Origin: a virus
Virus record (IMG/VR): IMGVR_UViG_3300034013_000487
Span: 1-47,710 of that record
Strand: one strand, 5' to 3'
DNA length: 47,710 nt
Shown here: positions 11,862-17,817 of the stretch, in pieces
Layout: every line of letters starts with the position of its first letter
How positions within the stretch are numbered: the first letter of the stretch is position 1
Translations under genes and position numbers: made by a program
The notes under the pieces: model-generated
Told to the model about the DNA's origin: nothing
The model's database searches: none
The model's input: the letters and a program-made list of their open reading frames with translations, nothing else

Positions 11862-12011
11862 ATGACAACAAAGCGTGAATATCTAAAGCAGCAAGGCATC
11901 ACAGTAGGTGTACGTGGGCGCTTCTCGGGAGCAGCCAAGGTAGCTCTAGCGGAAGCTGTAGCCAAGGGCGTTACATTTACTGCAGAGACTTCAGCTAACA
12001 AGGCTAAGTAA
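11862..12011 (+). CDS. Short Lsr2-type DNA-binding protein
   Basis: A 49-residue protein. REYLKQQGITVGVRGRFSG matches the C-terminal DNA-binding domain of Lsr2, the actinobacterial nucleoid protein. In Lsr2 the RGR core enters the minor groove of AT-rich DNA. The oligomerisation domain is missing, so this is only the binding module. It might compete with host Lsr2 or act on phage DNA; that is inference. AAAGGGG precedes the start. Its own consensus promoter and terminator make it a single-gene unit. Confidence 0.6.
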   Translation: MTTKREYLKQQGITVGVRGRFSGAAKVALAEAVAKGVTFTAETSANKAK

Positions 12012-12019
12012 TCCAGGGT

Positions 12020-12063
12020 GGAGGTCGGGGCTTCGTTGGTCCTTGACCTCCTCTCTTATTTTT
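12020..12063 (+). terminator. Rho-independent terminator after the Lsr2-type gene
   Basis: GGAGGTC (12020-12026) pairs with GACCTCC (12045-12051), followed by TCTCTTATTTTT. The loop contains a second partial pairing (GG...CC). Confidence 0.75.
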
Positions 12064-12096
12064 GGTACAATTGACAGTTAGGCGGAAGGCGGACAT

Positions 12097-12462
12097 ATGA
12101 AAACACCAGAAATCAAAGTAGCAGAATCATTAGTTAATCTAATGGATGACCATTGGTTTAATCCAACAATGTTTGGTCGATATTTGGCGGAACAGCCATT
12201 GTATACAATTGACCGAGTTATGGAAATGGTTGTATCAGTTATATCAGAACAAGCAAAGATATATGATGTATATCTAAATAGGGGTACATCTTCTGAAGGT
12301 CTACTATTAGCCAATGAACTGAATGAATGTATCAAGGCTTATCAACAAGATAACAATTTAAACAATCTTAAGTTACCGTCCCGTTCTTACAAAGTAAAAC
12401 GGGAGGAACCAGTAAGAGCAAATATATTTGGATGGAAAGAAGAAGAAGATCCATTCAGTTAA
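12097..12462 (+). CDS. Protein of unknown function
   Basis: A 121-residue protein. The first 75 residues are helical (VAESLVNLMDDHWFNPTMFG, LYTIDRVMEMVVSVISEQA) and the end is basic and aromatic (FGWKEEEDPFS). The Shine-Dalgarno GGCGGAAGGCGG precedes the ATG. Upstream, TTGACA at 12072 has no good -10 partner. It is the last gene of the plus arm. Confidence 0.72.
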   Translation: MKTPEIKVAESLVNLMDDHWFNPTMFGRYLAEQPLYTIDRVMEMVVSVISEQAKIYDVYLNRGTSSEGLLLANELNECIKAYQQDNNLNNLKLPSRSYKVKREEPVRANIFGWKEEEDPFS

Positions 12463-12526
12463 GTATAGGCATATACCAATGAATATGAGAATGCCTGGTT
12501 AGATAGATAAACATATCTAGCCCAAA

Positions 12527-12559
12527 TTATCCACAGGGTTATCCACATCCTGTGGATTT
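12527..12559. repeat. Cluster of three DnaA-box-like sites
   Basis: TTATCCACA at 12527-12535 and 12539-12547 in direct orientation, and the inverted near-copy TGTGGATTT at 12551-12559. The second and third also form a 7-bp hairpin with a T-run (to 12562), so the sequence can serve as terminator of the gene at 12097 as well. Confidence 0.6.
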
Positions 12560-12913
12560 TTTGTATACTGTGGGCATGAGGGCAACATTTTGCTTTTACG
12601 ACACATGATCCAAATCCCTGAAATTTCTAGCTCATGGGCCAAATTTTCTATTTACGAAGCCTTGACAAAAATCCCTGAAAATGCTACACAATAATGTCTA
12701 TATGATTAATTATACATTATGAATGTCGACAAATGTGTAGAGAATATAGCAAAATAGATCAAAATTCCTCATGAAATCTATTGACAAATATGGATCAATA
12801 TGCTGTGAATTTAGGCTATTGACATTACGTTAAGTATATGGGATGCTCAATTACATATGTATGTTTAACTATATATAACTATAGTATATGATATGCTATC
12901 TATAGTATAAATT

Positions 12914-12943
12914 CTCCACTATGCTCCACTTTACTCCACTATA
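12914..12943. repeat. Three tandem 10-bp iterons
   Basis: CTCCACTATG, CTCCACTTTA and CTCCACTATA follow each other with no gap. The repeat length equals one helical turn, so a bound protein would contact the same face three times. Confidence 0.55.
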
Positions 12944-12989
12944 TAAGCCTTTAAAGGGCTATTAGAGAGGAGATAAATGGGAGGGGGAT

Positions 12990-13010
12990 ATAGGAGTTAG
13001 CTCCTATTTT
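12990..13010 (+). terminator. Hairpin terminator facing the minus arm
   Basis: ATAGGAG (12990-12996), loop TTAG, CTCCTAT (13001-13007), then TTT. It is oriented to stop plus-strand transcription before it enters the minus-strand genes. Confidence 0.5.
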
Positions 13011-13013
13011 GCT

Positions 13014-13196
13014 CTATTTACAGCTGACGCAGTAATATGGAGCACGAAGGTTATCTGGAGCAATGTATCCAGATCGAGCACATTTGGCACATGTAGCCTT
13101 AATTAGATTAGATTGCTCTATATCAAAGGTAAATGATCTTGTATAGTACAGTTTAGTAACGTACCACGTTATTAGTATTGCTAGTATAGTTATCAT
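13014..13196 (-). CDS. Membrane-anchored zinc-ribbon protein
   Basis: A 60-residue protein. Residues 1-19 are a membrane helix (MITILAILITWYVTKLYY). Residues 35-59 carry CAKC and CVSC pairs, a zinc ribbon. A -10 hexamer TACAAT at 13203-13208 stands six bases before the ATG, so the transcript is probably leaderless. It is the last gene of the minus arm. Function unknown. Confidence 0.65.
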   Translation of the reverse strand: MITILAILITWYVTKLYYTRSFTFDIEQSNLIKATCAKCARSGYIAPDNLRAPYYCVSCK

Positions 13197-13202
13197 TGTT
13201 CT

Positions 13203-13208
13203 ATTGTA
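13203..13208 (-). promoter_or_regulatory. -10 element of a leaderless transcript
   Basis: TACAAT on the minus strand. Its last base is seven positions before the A of the ATG at 13196. The -35 region is weak (TTCAAT at spacing 18). Confidence 0.45.
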
Positions 13209-13394
13209 TCATTTCTTCTTGGTTCTATTGAAGACATCTCGTAATAGTTCTATTGGTGAGGTTAGGACTTCTTCTTCCAGCCCGCCGTATTTGTGCAGAA
13301 TCCTCAACAGGATCCCCGCTAAAAACAGATCATCAGCAAATGCCGTCCATGGGAATAGTATATCAAATAGGTCAATTGGTACAGATAGGTACAT
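13209..13394 (-). CDS. DUF1232-like small membrane protein
   Basis: I place the start at ATG 13394 (61 residues); the frame is open further, to a TTG at 13403. PIDLFDILFPWTAFADDLFLAG is a good match to the DUF1232 (YkvA-like) core, where a PIDxIPD motif is followed by a short hydrophobic turn and DDL. Such proteins are small membrane-associated proteins of unknown role. The basic C-terminus (VFNRTKKK) follows. Not clearly in an operon with its neighbours. Confidence 0.6.
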   Translation of the reverse strand: MYLSVPIDLFDILFPWTAFADDLFLAGILLRILHKYGGLEEEVLTSPIELLRDVFNRTKKK

Positions 13395-13499
13395 AACGCA
13401 CAAAACGGCTATGATCTTGATATGGATAGGGCATCTATCAAATTGAGCTTTATATGGTCTAAATAGAAGGTTTAGTCTTTTAATTGAATTGCCCGTTTG

Positions 13500-13691
13500 T
13501 CATCTATTTGGTCCGAATACGGGAGTTATTGTTGGATGCATGTCATCATCATCTGACCATTTGCCTGTTGAATATCCTATTTGTGGATTGGGCATATCAT
13601 CACCCATAGCACCACAATTAAAGCATGTAATTTGACCATCAATATCTAGTTGATAGTCACATCCATATTTAGTACAAAGGGCATCGCTCAT
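13500..13691 (-). CDS. Small zinc-ribbon protein
   Basis: A 63-residue protein. C6 and C11 (CTKYGC) and C23/C26 (CFNCG) form a ribbon-like metal site, and the rest is acidic and flexible. The promoter TTGTCA (13721-13726 complement), 17 bases, TGC-TATAAT (13698-13703) ends exactly six bases before the ATG, so the transcript is leaderless. The 13446-13499 gap below it holds nothing I can identify. Confidence 0.65.
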   Translation of the reverse strand: MSDALCTKYGCDYQLDIDGQITCFNCGAMGDDMPNPQIGYSTGKWSDDDDMHPTITPVFGPNR

Positions 13692-13697
13692 TCATTT

Positions 13698-13726
13698 ATT
13701 ATAGCATTTATGTCAGGTACTGACAA
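13698..13726 (-). promoter_or_regulatory. Sigma-70-type extended -10 promoter, leaderless
   Basis: Minus strand: TTGTCA, 17 bases, TATAAT preceded by TGC. The predicted start is 13691, the A of the start codon. A TGTCAG lies here too, but 16 rather than 10 bases from the -10, so it does not fit the plus-arm class. Confidence 0.65.
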
Positions 13727-13764
13727 TGGGGTCTCTAATTTTCCGCTTCACTTTTTCGATTTCA

Positions 13765-14205
13765 CTATCTGTCAAAATTGAGCATTAGATCATCATTGTC
13801 TAATTTGTAGTATTGTATATATTTGACTTCATCTATGATTTTATGGCATAACGCTGTGTCTATCATCTGATCTGAATAGCTACTGGTAATTGGTTTAGCT
13901 GAGAAATAGACCACATACTTTATATCTGGGTACTTTGTTTTAATTAGGGATCCATTTGCTATGGCCTTCTTTACATTGTCAGTTCTTTGGGCCCCTGGAC
14001 GCTTCTTATCCTCATCGTGCCCGCCTTTAGACTCAACATGCAGAGTAGTCATCCCGTCTCCAGATGCTACAAAGTCAACCTCACAGCCCGTTCCAGGCAT
14101 GTACACGTCTTTCTTAATCTTTGTATAGCCACGCTCTTTGAGATCCTGTAGGACTAAGCCTTCAAACTCATCTCCTGAGCGTTTAGATTCAGATTGAAAG
14201 TTCAT
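13765..14205 (-). CDS. Predicted PD-(D/E)XK-fold nuclease
   Basis: A 146-residue protein. SGDEFEGLVLQDLKERGY at residues 10-27 supplies the helix Glu. CEVDFVAS at 41-48 gives the catalytic Asp, and HVESKGG at 56-62 the E-x-K. This is the order seen in restriction-endonuclease-fold and Holliday-resolvase-like nucleases. The role could be DNA repair, host DNA degradation or competitor exclusion; nothing near it decides. It appears leaderless (TACAAT six bases before the ATG). Confidence 0.68.
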   Translation of the reverse strand: MNFQSESKRSGDEFEGLVLQDLKERGYTKIKKDVYMPGTGCEVDFVASGDGMTTLHVESKGGHDEDKKRPGAQRTDNVKKAIANGSLIKTKYPDIKYVVYFSAKPITSSYSDQMIDTALCHKIIDEVKYIQYYKLDNDDLMLNFDR

Positions 14206-14211
14206 ATAGTA

Positions 14212-14217
14212 ATTGTA
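14212..14217 (-). promoter_or_regulatory. -10 element of a leaderless transcript
   Basis: Minus-strand TACAAT ending exactly six bases before the ATG at 14205. Confidence 0.45.
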
Positions 14218-14233
14218 CTATATTGATATAATT

Positions 14234-14431
14234 TTAGTCAACTACTTCATGCTCTAATTGCTTGCCTATTGCTGCAGCTTTCTTTCGTATCTTCTCAGCT
14301 GATGCTATTGTATGTTCAATTGATTTTTGAAAGGATTTGCACATCTTGCATAGATCGAGCATATCTGGATAGTTTGCCCAGGCTGCTCTATTTGTCTCTA
14401 TTGAACATGTCTTGCACATTGGTGTAGCCAT
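14234..14431 (-). CDS. Small Cys-rich helical protein
   Basis: A 65-residue protein. CKTC at residues 6-9 and CKMC at 28-31 could bind zinc, and the C-terminal half is a basic helix (IASAEKIRKKAAAIGKQLEH). Upstream on the minus strand, TATAAT near 14472 and the inverted repeat AAGGGAGATTTCCCTT in a 40-base leader precede a GAAAG site. Function unknown. Confidence 0.65.
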   Translation of the reverse strand: MATPMCKTCSIETNRAAWANYPDMLDLCKMCKSFQKSIEHTIASAEKIRKKAAAIGKQLEHEVVD

Positions 14432-14485
14432 TGTAGTTCTTTCTCTAATAAAGGGAAATCTCCCTTATAGAACTATTATACACCT

Positions 14486-14770
14486 TTAGGCTTCCCCGCC
14501 TTCTTCGTGCCCCAGAGGGCTATCACTCACTCCATATCTATCTGGATCGTCTAGTATCTCTTGCAGTAGCCCCACAGGCACATTGTGGCCAGCCTTGATA
14601 TGTTCTTTTATATGAGTGATCAAATGTCCATCATCATGTATTTCTTCAGACAATGAAAACAATGAATACTCATCTGTACGTTCATTGAGCCAACACGCTT
14701 GACATTCGATCCATCCACCAACATGTGGATAAATATAGATATCGCTGTCAGAAAATCTGGCGTATGCCAT
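14486..14770 (-). CDS. Conserved phage protein of unknown function
   Basis: A 94-residue acidic protein beginning MAYARFSDSDIYIYPHVGGW, with CQAC at residues 23-26. Proteins opening with MAYARFSDSD are frequent in actinophages and carry no known function. A possible metal site combines the Cys pair with HITHIKEHIKAGH-type His residues (middle). The start overlaps the stop of the small upstream gene. Confidence 0.7.
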   Translation of the reverse strand: MAYARFSDSDIYIYPHVGGWIECQACWLNERTDEYSLFSLSEEIHDDGHLITHIKEHIKAGHNVPVGLLQEILDDPDRYGVSDSPLGHEEGGEA

Positions 14771-14871
14771 TACATTGCTTTCTTAACTTTGTTTAGGGCT
14801 CTATGAAACTTGATATATCTAATTGGGTTCTTCCAAAATTTAAGTGGAAGCTTTATCTTCTTCTTTGCCAT
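14770..14871 (-). CDS. Very small basic protein
   Basis: A 33-residue protein, strongly basic (MAKKKIKLPLKFWKNPIRY... KVKKAM). The strong site GGAGGA lies seven bases before the ATG, and the stop overlaps the next start (TAATG). Membrane-surface or nucleic-acid binding is possible. No family. Confidence 0.6.
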   Translation of the reverse strand: MAKKKIKLPLKFWKNPIRYIKFHRALNKVKKAM

Positions 14872-14881
14872 TGTATCCTCC

Positions 14882-15112
14882 TTATAAATGTATCTTATTC
14901 ACAGGCTCTTTGGACCAGTGGATGTATGATTTAATATAAACTACAGCATAAGCAATAGCTGAAAATATAAACCCGTATTGTTTAGTTATTAAAGCATATG
15001 TTATCCATAGACATTCATTAAATAGAAGAACAAACCATCCCCATTTATCTTTTCTGCCTACGAAATATATACCCGCTACACCAATTACTGCCAATATCCA
15101 TGACCAAAACAT
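14882..15112 (-). CDS. Small multi-pass membrane protein
   Basis: A 76-residue protein with three probable membrane helices (ILAVIGVAGIYFVG, FVLLFNECLWITYALI, FIFSAIAYAVVYIK). The arrangement recalls short PnuC-like phage membrane proteins, but it is too small for a transporter on its own. TACAAT six bases before the ATG suggests a leaderless transcript. Confidence 0.7.
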   Translation of the reverse strand: MFWSWILAVIGVAGIYFVGRKDKWGWFVLLFNECLWITYALITKQYGFIFSAIAYAVVYIKSYIHWSKEPVNKIHL

Positions 15113-15116
15113 ATAT

Positions 15117-15644
15117 TTATTGTACCATTTCTTTTTTTACATCAAAAAACAGGATTATGTTAGCTCTTTCTCCACTTATAACCTTATTTACTGAGTGTGG
15201 GTAATTATCATCACCTTTAAAATAAACTAATGTACCTACTTCTGGCTTGTAGGCAGTTGAATTGTCTCCGCTATCGTCATCATAAAATAAAATTTCCCCA
15301 CCATCGTAGTCATCAGTTAGATATAATAATGCAGAATATCCTATTACACCATATCCATCTACACCGCCGTATGCATCTGTGTGATAGCCAAGATCATCGC
15401 CCTCACATAATACCTGATACAAAACTCTATTAATTGAAATTTGATCTTCTGGAAAACCAAATTGATTTTGAATATTTTCAACAATTGATTTAATTGCAAC
15501 ATAAACTTCATGAGTTAAATCAAATGGATATATTTGCTTGCTAAGCTTGCCCATAGGGTTAAGCTCTACTTCTCCCCTTAAAAACATATTAAGGTCTTTA
15601 GCCAATTCTTTTGAAATAAAGTTGTCTACCAATGTTGGTTGCAT
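15117..15644 (-). CDS. 2-oxoglutarate/Fe(II) oxygenase (prolyl 4-hydroxylase-like)
   Basis: A 175-residue single-domain enzyme. The iron-binding residues are H88 and D90 (GYHTDAYGG) and H150 (NYPHSV). R160 would bind 2-oxoglutarate. YLTDDYDGGEILFY is the typical beta strand between them. Such enzymes hydroxylate protein or small-molecule substrates using O2 and 2-oxoglutarate. The substrate is unknown. It is one of five members in this window. A TATACT -10 with a 26-base leader and AAAGAG precedes the ATG. Confidence 0.85.
   Translation of the reverse strand: MQPTLVDNFISKELAKDLNMFLRGEVELNPMGKLSKQIYPFDLTHEVYVAIKSIVENIQNQFGFPEDQISINRVLYQVLCEGDDLGYHTDAYGGVDGYGVIGYSALLYLTDDYDGGEILFYDDDSGDNSTAYKPEVGTLVYFKGDDNYPHSVNKVISGERANIILFFDVKKEMVQ
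15119..15124 (-). promoter_or_regulatory. -10 element of a leaderless transcript, inside the upstream gene end
   Basis: Minus-strand TGG-TACAAT, ending six bases before the ATG at 15112. It overlaps the last codons of the oxygenase gene. Confidence 0.45.
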
Positions 15645-15792
15645 TTTTTCTCTTTTCTATATAAGATATAAGTATATCATTAAATGGATCAACGTAGTTG
15701 ACTAAATTGTCTCTACCGCCGCCGATTTCACTAATTGCGATCTGATTTTCATGAACCTGAAATATTCTTAGGAATAATTCGCTTAATTTCAT
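15598..15792 (-). CDS. Small protein, unknown
   Basis: A 64-residue protein (MKLSELFLRIFQVHENQIAI start, NIGRQLYFKRIG end). It overlaps the start of the oxygenase by 47 bases and the end of the upstream zinc-ribbon gene by 44 bases. That is more overlap than usual here, so it is less certain, but residue composition and start are reasonable. Confidence 0.45.
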   Translation of the reverse strand: MKLSELFLRIFQVHENQIAISEIGGGRDNLVNYVDPFNDILISYIEKRKNATNIGRQLYFKRIG

Positions 15793-15907
15793 ATAAACAG
15801 TCTGGGCATTCGCCCTTGTACAACCATTTGCCTGAATCTAAGATAACCATTTCGGTTAACCTTCCTTCTACATTCTTATTACAAGGAACGCAGAAAGCAC
15901 TCAACAT
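15749..15907 (-). CDS. DUF5679-like small zinc-ribbon protein
   Basis: A 52-residue protein. FCVPCNKNV at residues 5-13 and GECPDCLYEIKRI at 32-44 form two CxxC knuckles around a short beta hairpin. This fits the DUF5679 pattern (CVxC...GxCPxCG...). Structural zinc is likely and the function unknown. Confidence 0.65.
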   Translation of the reverse strand: MLSAFCVPCNKNVEGRLTEMVILDSGKWLYKGECPDCLYEIKRIIPKNISGS

Positions 15908-15912
15908 TACTG

Positions 15913-16182
15913 TCAATGAGCATCCGCTTCACGGAGCCATTGATCTTCCCATAAACCCATCAACGATTCGTTACCAATATCATCAAAGTAGTAACGCTTA
16001 GAATTAATATTGTAAGTCCATCCGTACCATCTATCTCCTTCTGACCATGTTAGATTAGTTGGCCCTTCTTTTTCATACTCCCATGTTGATCTATCTACAG
16101 ATTGATATAGTCTCACTTCATCAAAAACTGCCTTGCGGAGTGGATCCCATTTAAATATTCTATTAACTAACCAATTAATCAT
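15913..16182 (-). CDS. Aromatic-rich protein, unknown
   Basis: An 89-residue protein, rich in Trp and Tyr (STWEYEKEGPTNLTWSEGDR, WYGWTYNINSKRYYFDD). The composition suggests a small beta-sandwich, perhaps carbohydrate-binding, but no family is recognised. The start overlaps the end of the next upstream gene. Confidence 0.6.
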   Translation of the reverse strand: MINWLVNRIFKWDPLRKAVFDEVRLYQSVDRSTWEYEKEGPTNLTWSEGDRWYGWTYNINSKRYYFDDIGNESLMGLWEDQWLREADAH

Positions 16183-16282
16183 TATCCTCTGTATCCTTTT
16201 CCCATGTAAGCTTTCCGTCTTTATACACTGGCCAATATCCCAACGGACGCCAGTCCATTTTCATAATCTTTGGCTCTTTCAT
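16175..16282 (-). CDS. Very small protein
   Basis: A 35-residue protein (MKEPKIMKMDWRPLGYWPVY start). TATACT stands exactly six bases before the ATG, as in the other leaderless genes. It overlaps the following gene by eight bases. Function unknown. Confidence 0.55.
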   Translation of the reverse strand: MKEPKIMKMDWRPLGYWPVYKDGKLTWEKDTEDND

Positions 16283-16288
16283 ATATTG

Positions 16289-16294
16289 AGTATA
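16289..16294 (-). promoter_or_regulatory. -10 element of a leaderless transcript
   Basis: Minus-strand TATACT ending six bases before the ATG at 16282. Confidence 0.45.
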
Positions 16295-16444
16295 CTATAT
16301 ATTAGGGGGGCCGTCAATAGTCTTTAGGCGCTCCTGGCTCTCATGATACTGTAAATGAAAATCCATTAGTTGATACGTGACGGCACAGAAACAGATTGAG
16401 CAATGTGTTAGCCACTGAGACTTATCCTCCCAGTGTTTAGCCAA
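16295..16444 (-). CDS. Small Cys/His protein (TTG start)
   Basis: A 49-residue protein. HCSICFC followed by HLQYHESQERL at residues 14-40 looks like a zinc finger of the C-x2-C...H-x3-H kind. The start TTG at 16444 directly follows a small hydrophobic frame (complement 16445-16513, 22 residues) that may or may not be a gene. Apart from that frame, nothing else is seen in 16445-16533. Confidence 0.5.
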   Translation of the reverse strand: MAKHWEDKSQWLTHCSICFCAVTYQLMDFHLQYHESQERLKTIDGPPNI

Positions 16445-16533
16445 CTACTTTATTCCCCTTAATTTTTTATACTCTTTAATAAAAGCAATTGATGTAATTA
16501 TTACTACTGACATTCACATAATTGAATAAAGTA

Positions 16534-17145
16534 TCATAGGAATTCACCAGTAAAATTAACATTTGCGCTTAATCTAAATTGAGATGTGTGCGGGTAGCTC
16601 CAACTATGAAACCTGTCTGAGTAGAATATAGCGCATGCTCCAGCTTTAGGGTGTATCTCTTTAATTATACTAAGATCTTCTACCGTTGTCTTTTTCCCAT
16701 CGTACATCTTGTTATAAAGGGTTGTAGGGCCTTCTGAGTCATTAATATAGTACATGAAAGAGAACCCCCCAAACCTTCCATTAAGGTCTGTGTGGATTGG
16801 CAGAGTCCTTTGATCGCTATTCTTTACTGTCAGGTTAACTCTTACTCTTAAAAATTTATCAACACGAATATTATACTTATCTGCAAAGGCATTTAATATC
16901 TCTGATAAGATAGGGGTAGATAGACTTGGCATTCCTAGAATAGATTTGTCTCCAAGAAGTATCAGACCATCTTGTGTTTGATCGGTATCTATACCAGACA
17001 GTCCGTCAGTTTCTGCCCCAACAGTTTCCTGCATATAGTAAGGCATATTCATAAATATTTTTTTATATTTCTCTATTTGTTCTTTGCTAAATATGTCTTC
17101 GTCATAGATATACCCTGGGTCTACCAAAAGGTGTTCGTTGCTCAT
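16534..17145 (-). CDS. 2-oxoglutarate/Fe(II) oxygenase
   Basis: A 203-residue enzyme. H118 and D120 (PIHTDLNG) and H180 (FHSWS) are the iron ligands, and R191 (QFRLS) the 2-oxoglutarate ligand. The MYYINDSEGPTTLY strand fits the fold. It is distinct from the prolyl-hydroxylase-like paralogues, since the strand before the second His lacks the GGE motif. Substrate unknown. TAGGAT six bases before the ATG allows a leaderless transcript. Confidence 0.8.
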   Translation of the reverse strand: MSNEHLLVDPGYIYDEDIFSKEQIEKYKKIFMNMPYYMQETVGAETDGLSGIDTDQTQDGLILLGDKSILGMPSLSTPILSEILNAFADKYNIRVDKFLRVRVNLTVKNSDQRTLPIHTDLNGRFGGFSFMYYINDSEGPTTLYNKMYDGKKTTVEDLSIIKEIHPKAGACAIFYSDRFHSWSYPHTSQFRLSANVNFTGEFL

Positions 17146-17182
17146 GTATATATCCTACTATTTCTATTAGTTTATTGCAATA

Positions 17183-17320
17183 CTAGCTGACGTAAAAATT
17201 TCTCATATGAGCCTTACATACGGAAATTATTGTTGCCCCTAGCTGATCCCAGTAAATACCTGGCTCACTACAAAAATGACATTTGTCATCGTATGGTTTA
17301 TTAACATCAGTCGTGTTCAT
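17183..17320 (-). CDS. Small zinc-finger-like protein
   Basis: A 45-residue protein starting at ATG 17320. The longer frame to 17374 would overlap the upstream gene by 68 bases, so the shorter start is preferred. CHFCSEPG and CKAHM form a C-x2-C...C-x2-H site common in actinophage small proteins. Function unknown. Confidence 0.6.
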   Translation of the reverse strand: MNTTDVNKPYDDKCHFCSEPGIYWDQLGATIISVCKAHMRNFYVS

Positions 17321-17528
17321 ATCTATCTTTAATTCTCCTCCACCTTCCCCATTGGGTAGGTACATCGAGTCCAATATACTCCTGGCCAGTTTCTAAGTCA
17401 ACAAGAAGCCATTTTCCAGGAGCTTTTGTATGAATTGTTAAGTTAACAGCCTCTTCAAATTCGTGAACTTCTGCTCCTTGATACATTTTAGGTAAAAAGG
17501 TGTAGACATTGTTAAGTAATTTTCTCAT
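17307..17528 (-). CDS. Small beta-rich protein, unknown
   Basis: A 73-residue protein (MRKLLNNVYTFLPKMYQG start). NLTIHTKAPGKWLLVDLETG is an SH3- or KOW-like beta pattern. A TATAAT lies nine bases before the ATG, leaving a leader of about three bases. Function unknown. Confidence 0.65.
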   Translation of the reverse strand: MRKLLNNVYTFLPKMYQGAEVHEFEEAVNLTIHTKAPGKWLLVDLETGQEYIGLDVPTQWGRWRRIKDRYEHD

Positions 17529-17549
17529 ACAGATACTATTATATCTTAT

Positions 17550-17693
17550 TTAAACTGCTAATTCCCTTGGTAACATTATTTCGCATTTGTCACAGTAGTC
17601 ATAAATAGATCCAGTGTACGGACATTGCCCAGCTTCAATTAAATTATGCCCATTAAAGTAACATTTAATTCTGTTAAAGTAATGACTAATCAT
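17550..17693 (-). CDS. Small zinc-binding-type protein
   Basis: A 47-residue protein from ATG 17693, overlapping the CDGSH gene by eight bases. C9, CPYTG and CDKC positions plus H15 give a zinc-ribbon layout (KCYFNGHNLIEAGQC, YDYCDKCEIM). It resembles the DUF1660-like group of small phage proteins. Function unknown. Confidence 0.6.
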   Translation of the reverse strand: MISHYFNRIKCYFNGHNLIEAGQCPYTGSIYDYCDKCEIMLPRELAV

Positions 17694-17817
17694 CTTGCTT
17701 TTCTTTATCCCAAGGTGGAGGCTCAACTGGAGGTCTGCCATGTGACCCATCGCATACTGGATAGGACAAAGACCTACCGCATTGACACATTACTACTGCT
17801 GGATATTTTGTAGCCAT
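17686..17817 (-). CDS. CDGSH iron-sulfur domain protein
   Basis: A 43-residue protein carrying the full CDGSH signature at residues 11-26 (CQCGRSLSYPVCDGSH): C-x-C-x2-S-x3-P-x-C-D-G-S-H. This domain binds a redox-active [2Fe-2S] cluster with three Cys and one His, as in mitoNEET. The protein is little more than the domain. It starts in the stop codon of the AhpD gene, which follows AhpC, so the three form a redox operon. A role in peroxide or iron-sulfur handling during infection is inference. Confidence 0.85.
   Translation of the reverse strand: MATKYPAVVMCQCGRSLSYPVCDGSHGRPPVEPPPWDKEKQDD

Larger units (their letters stand above)
12463..13013. other. AT-rich noncoding junction between the convergent arms, candidate origin
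   Basis: No convincing gene on either strand. From left to right it holds three DnaA-box-like sites (12527-12559) and two copies of the bipartite element, TTACGA-N15-CCTGAAA (12596-12623) and TTACGA-N16-CCTGAAA (12652-12680). A TTGACA (12662-12667) and a very AT-rich stretch (about 12690-12910) follow. Three 10-bp CTCCACT iterons (12914-12943) and a hairpin (12990-13007) complete it. DnaA boxes, an AT-rich unwinding-type segment and iterons are the ingredients of a replication origin. The convergent position is also compatible with a terminus. Confidence 0.45.

Noticed and set aside
15735-15762. Possible eleventh bipartite element, TTGCGA-N15-CCTGAAA
   Set aside because: It lies inside minus-strand coding sequence with no promoter nearby and a mismatch in the first half. 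Probably chance.
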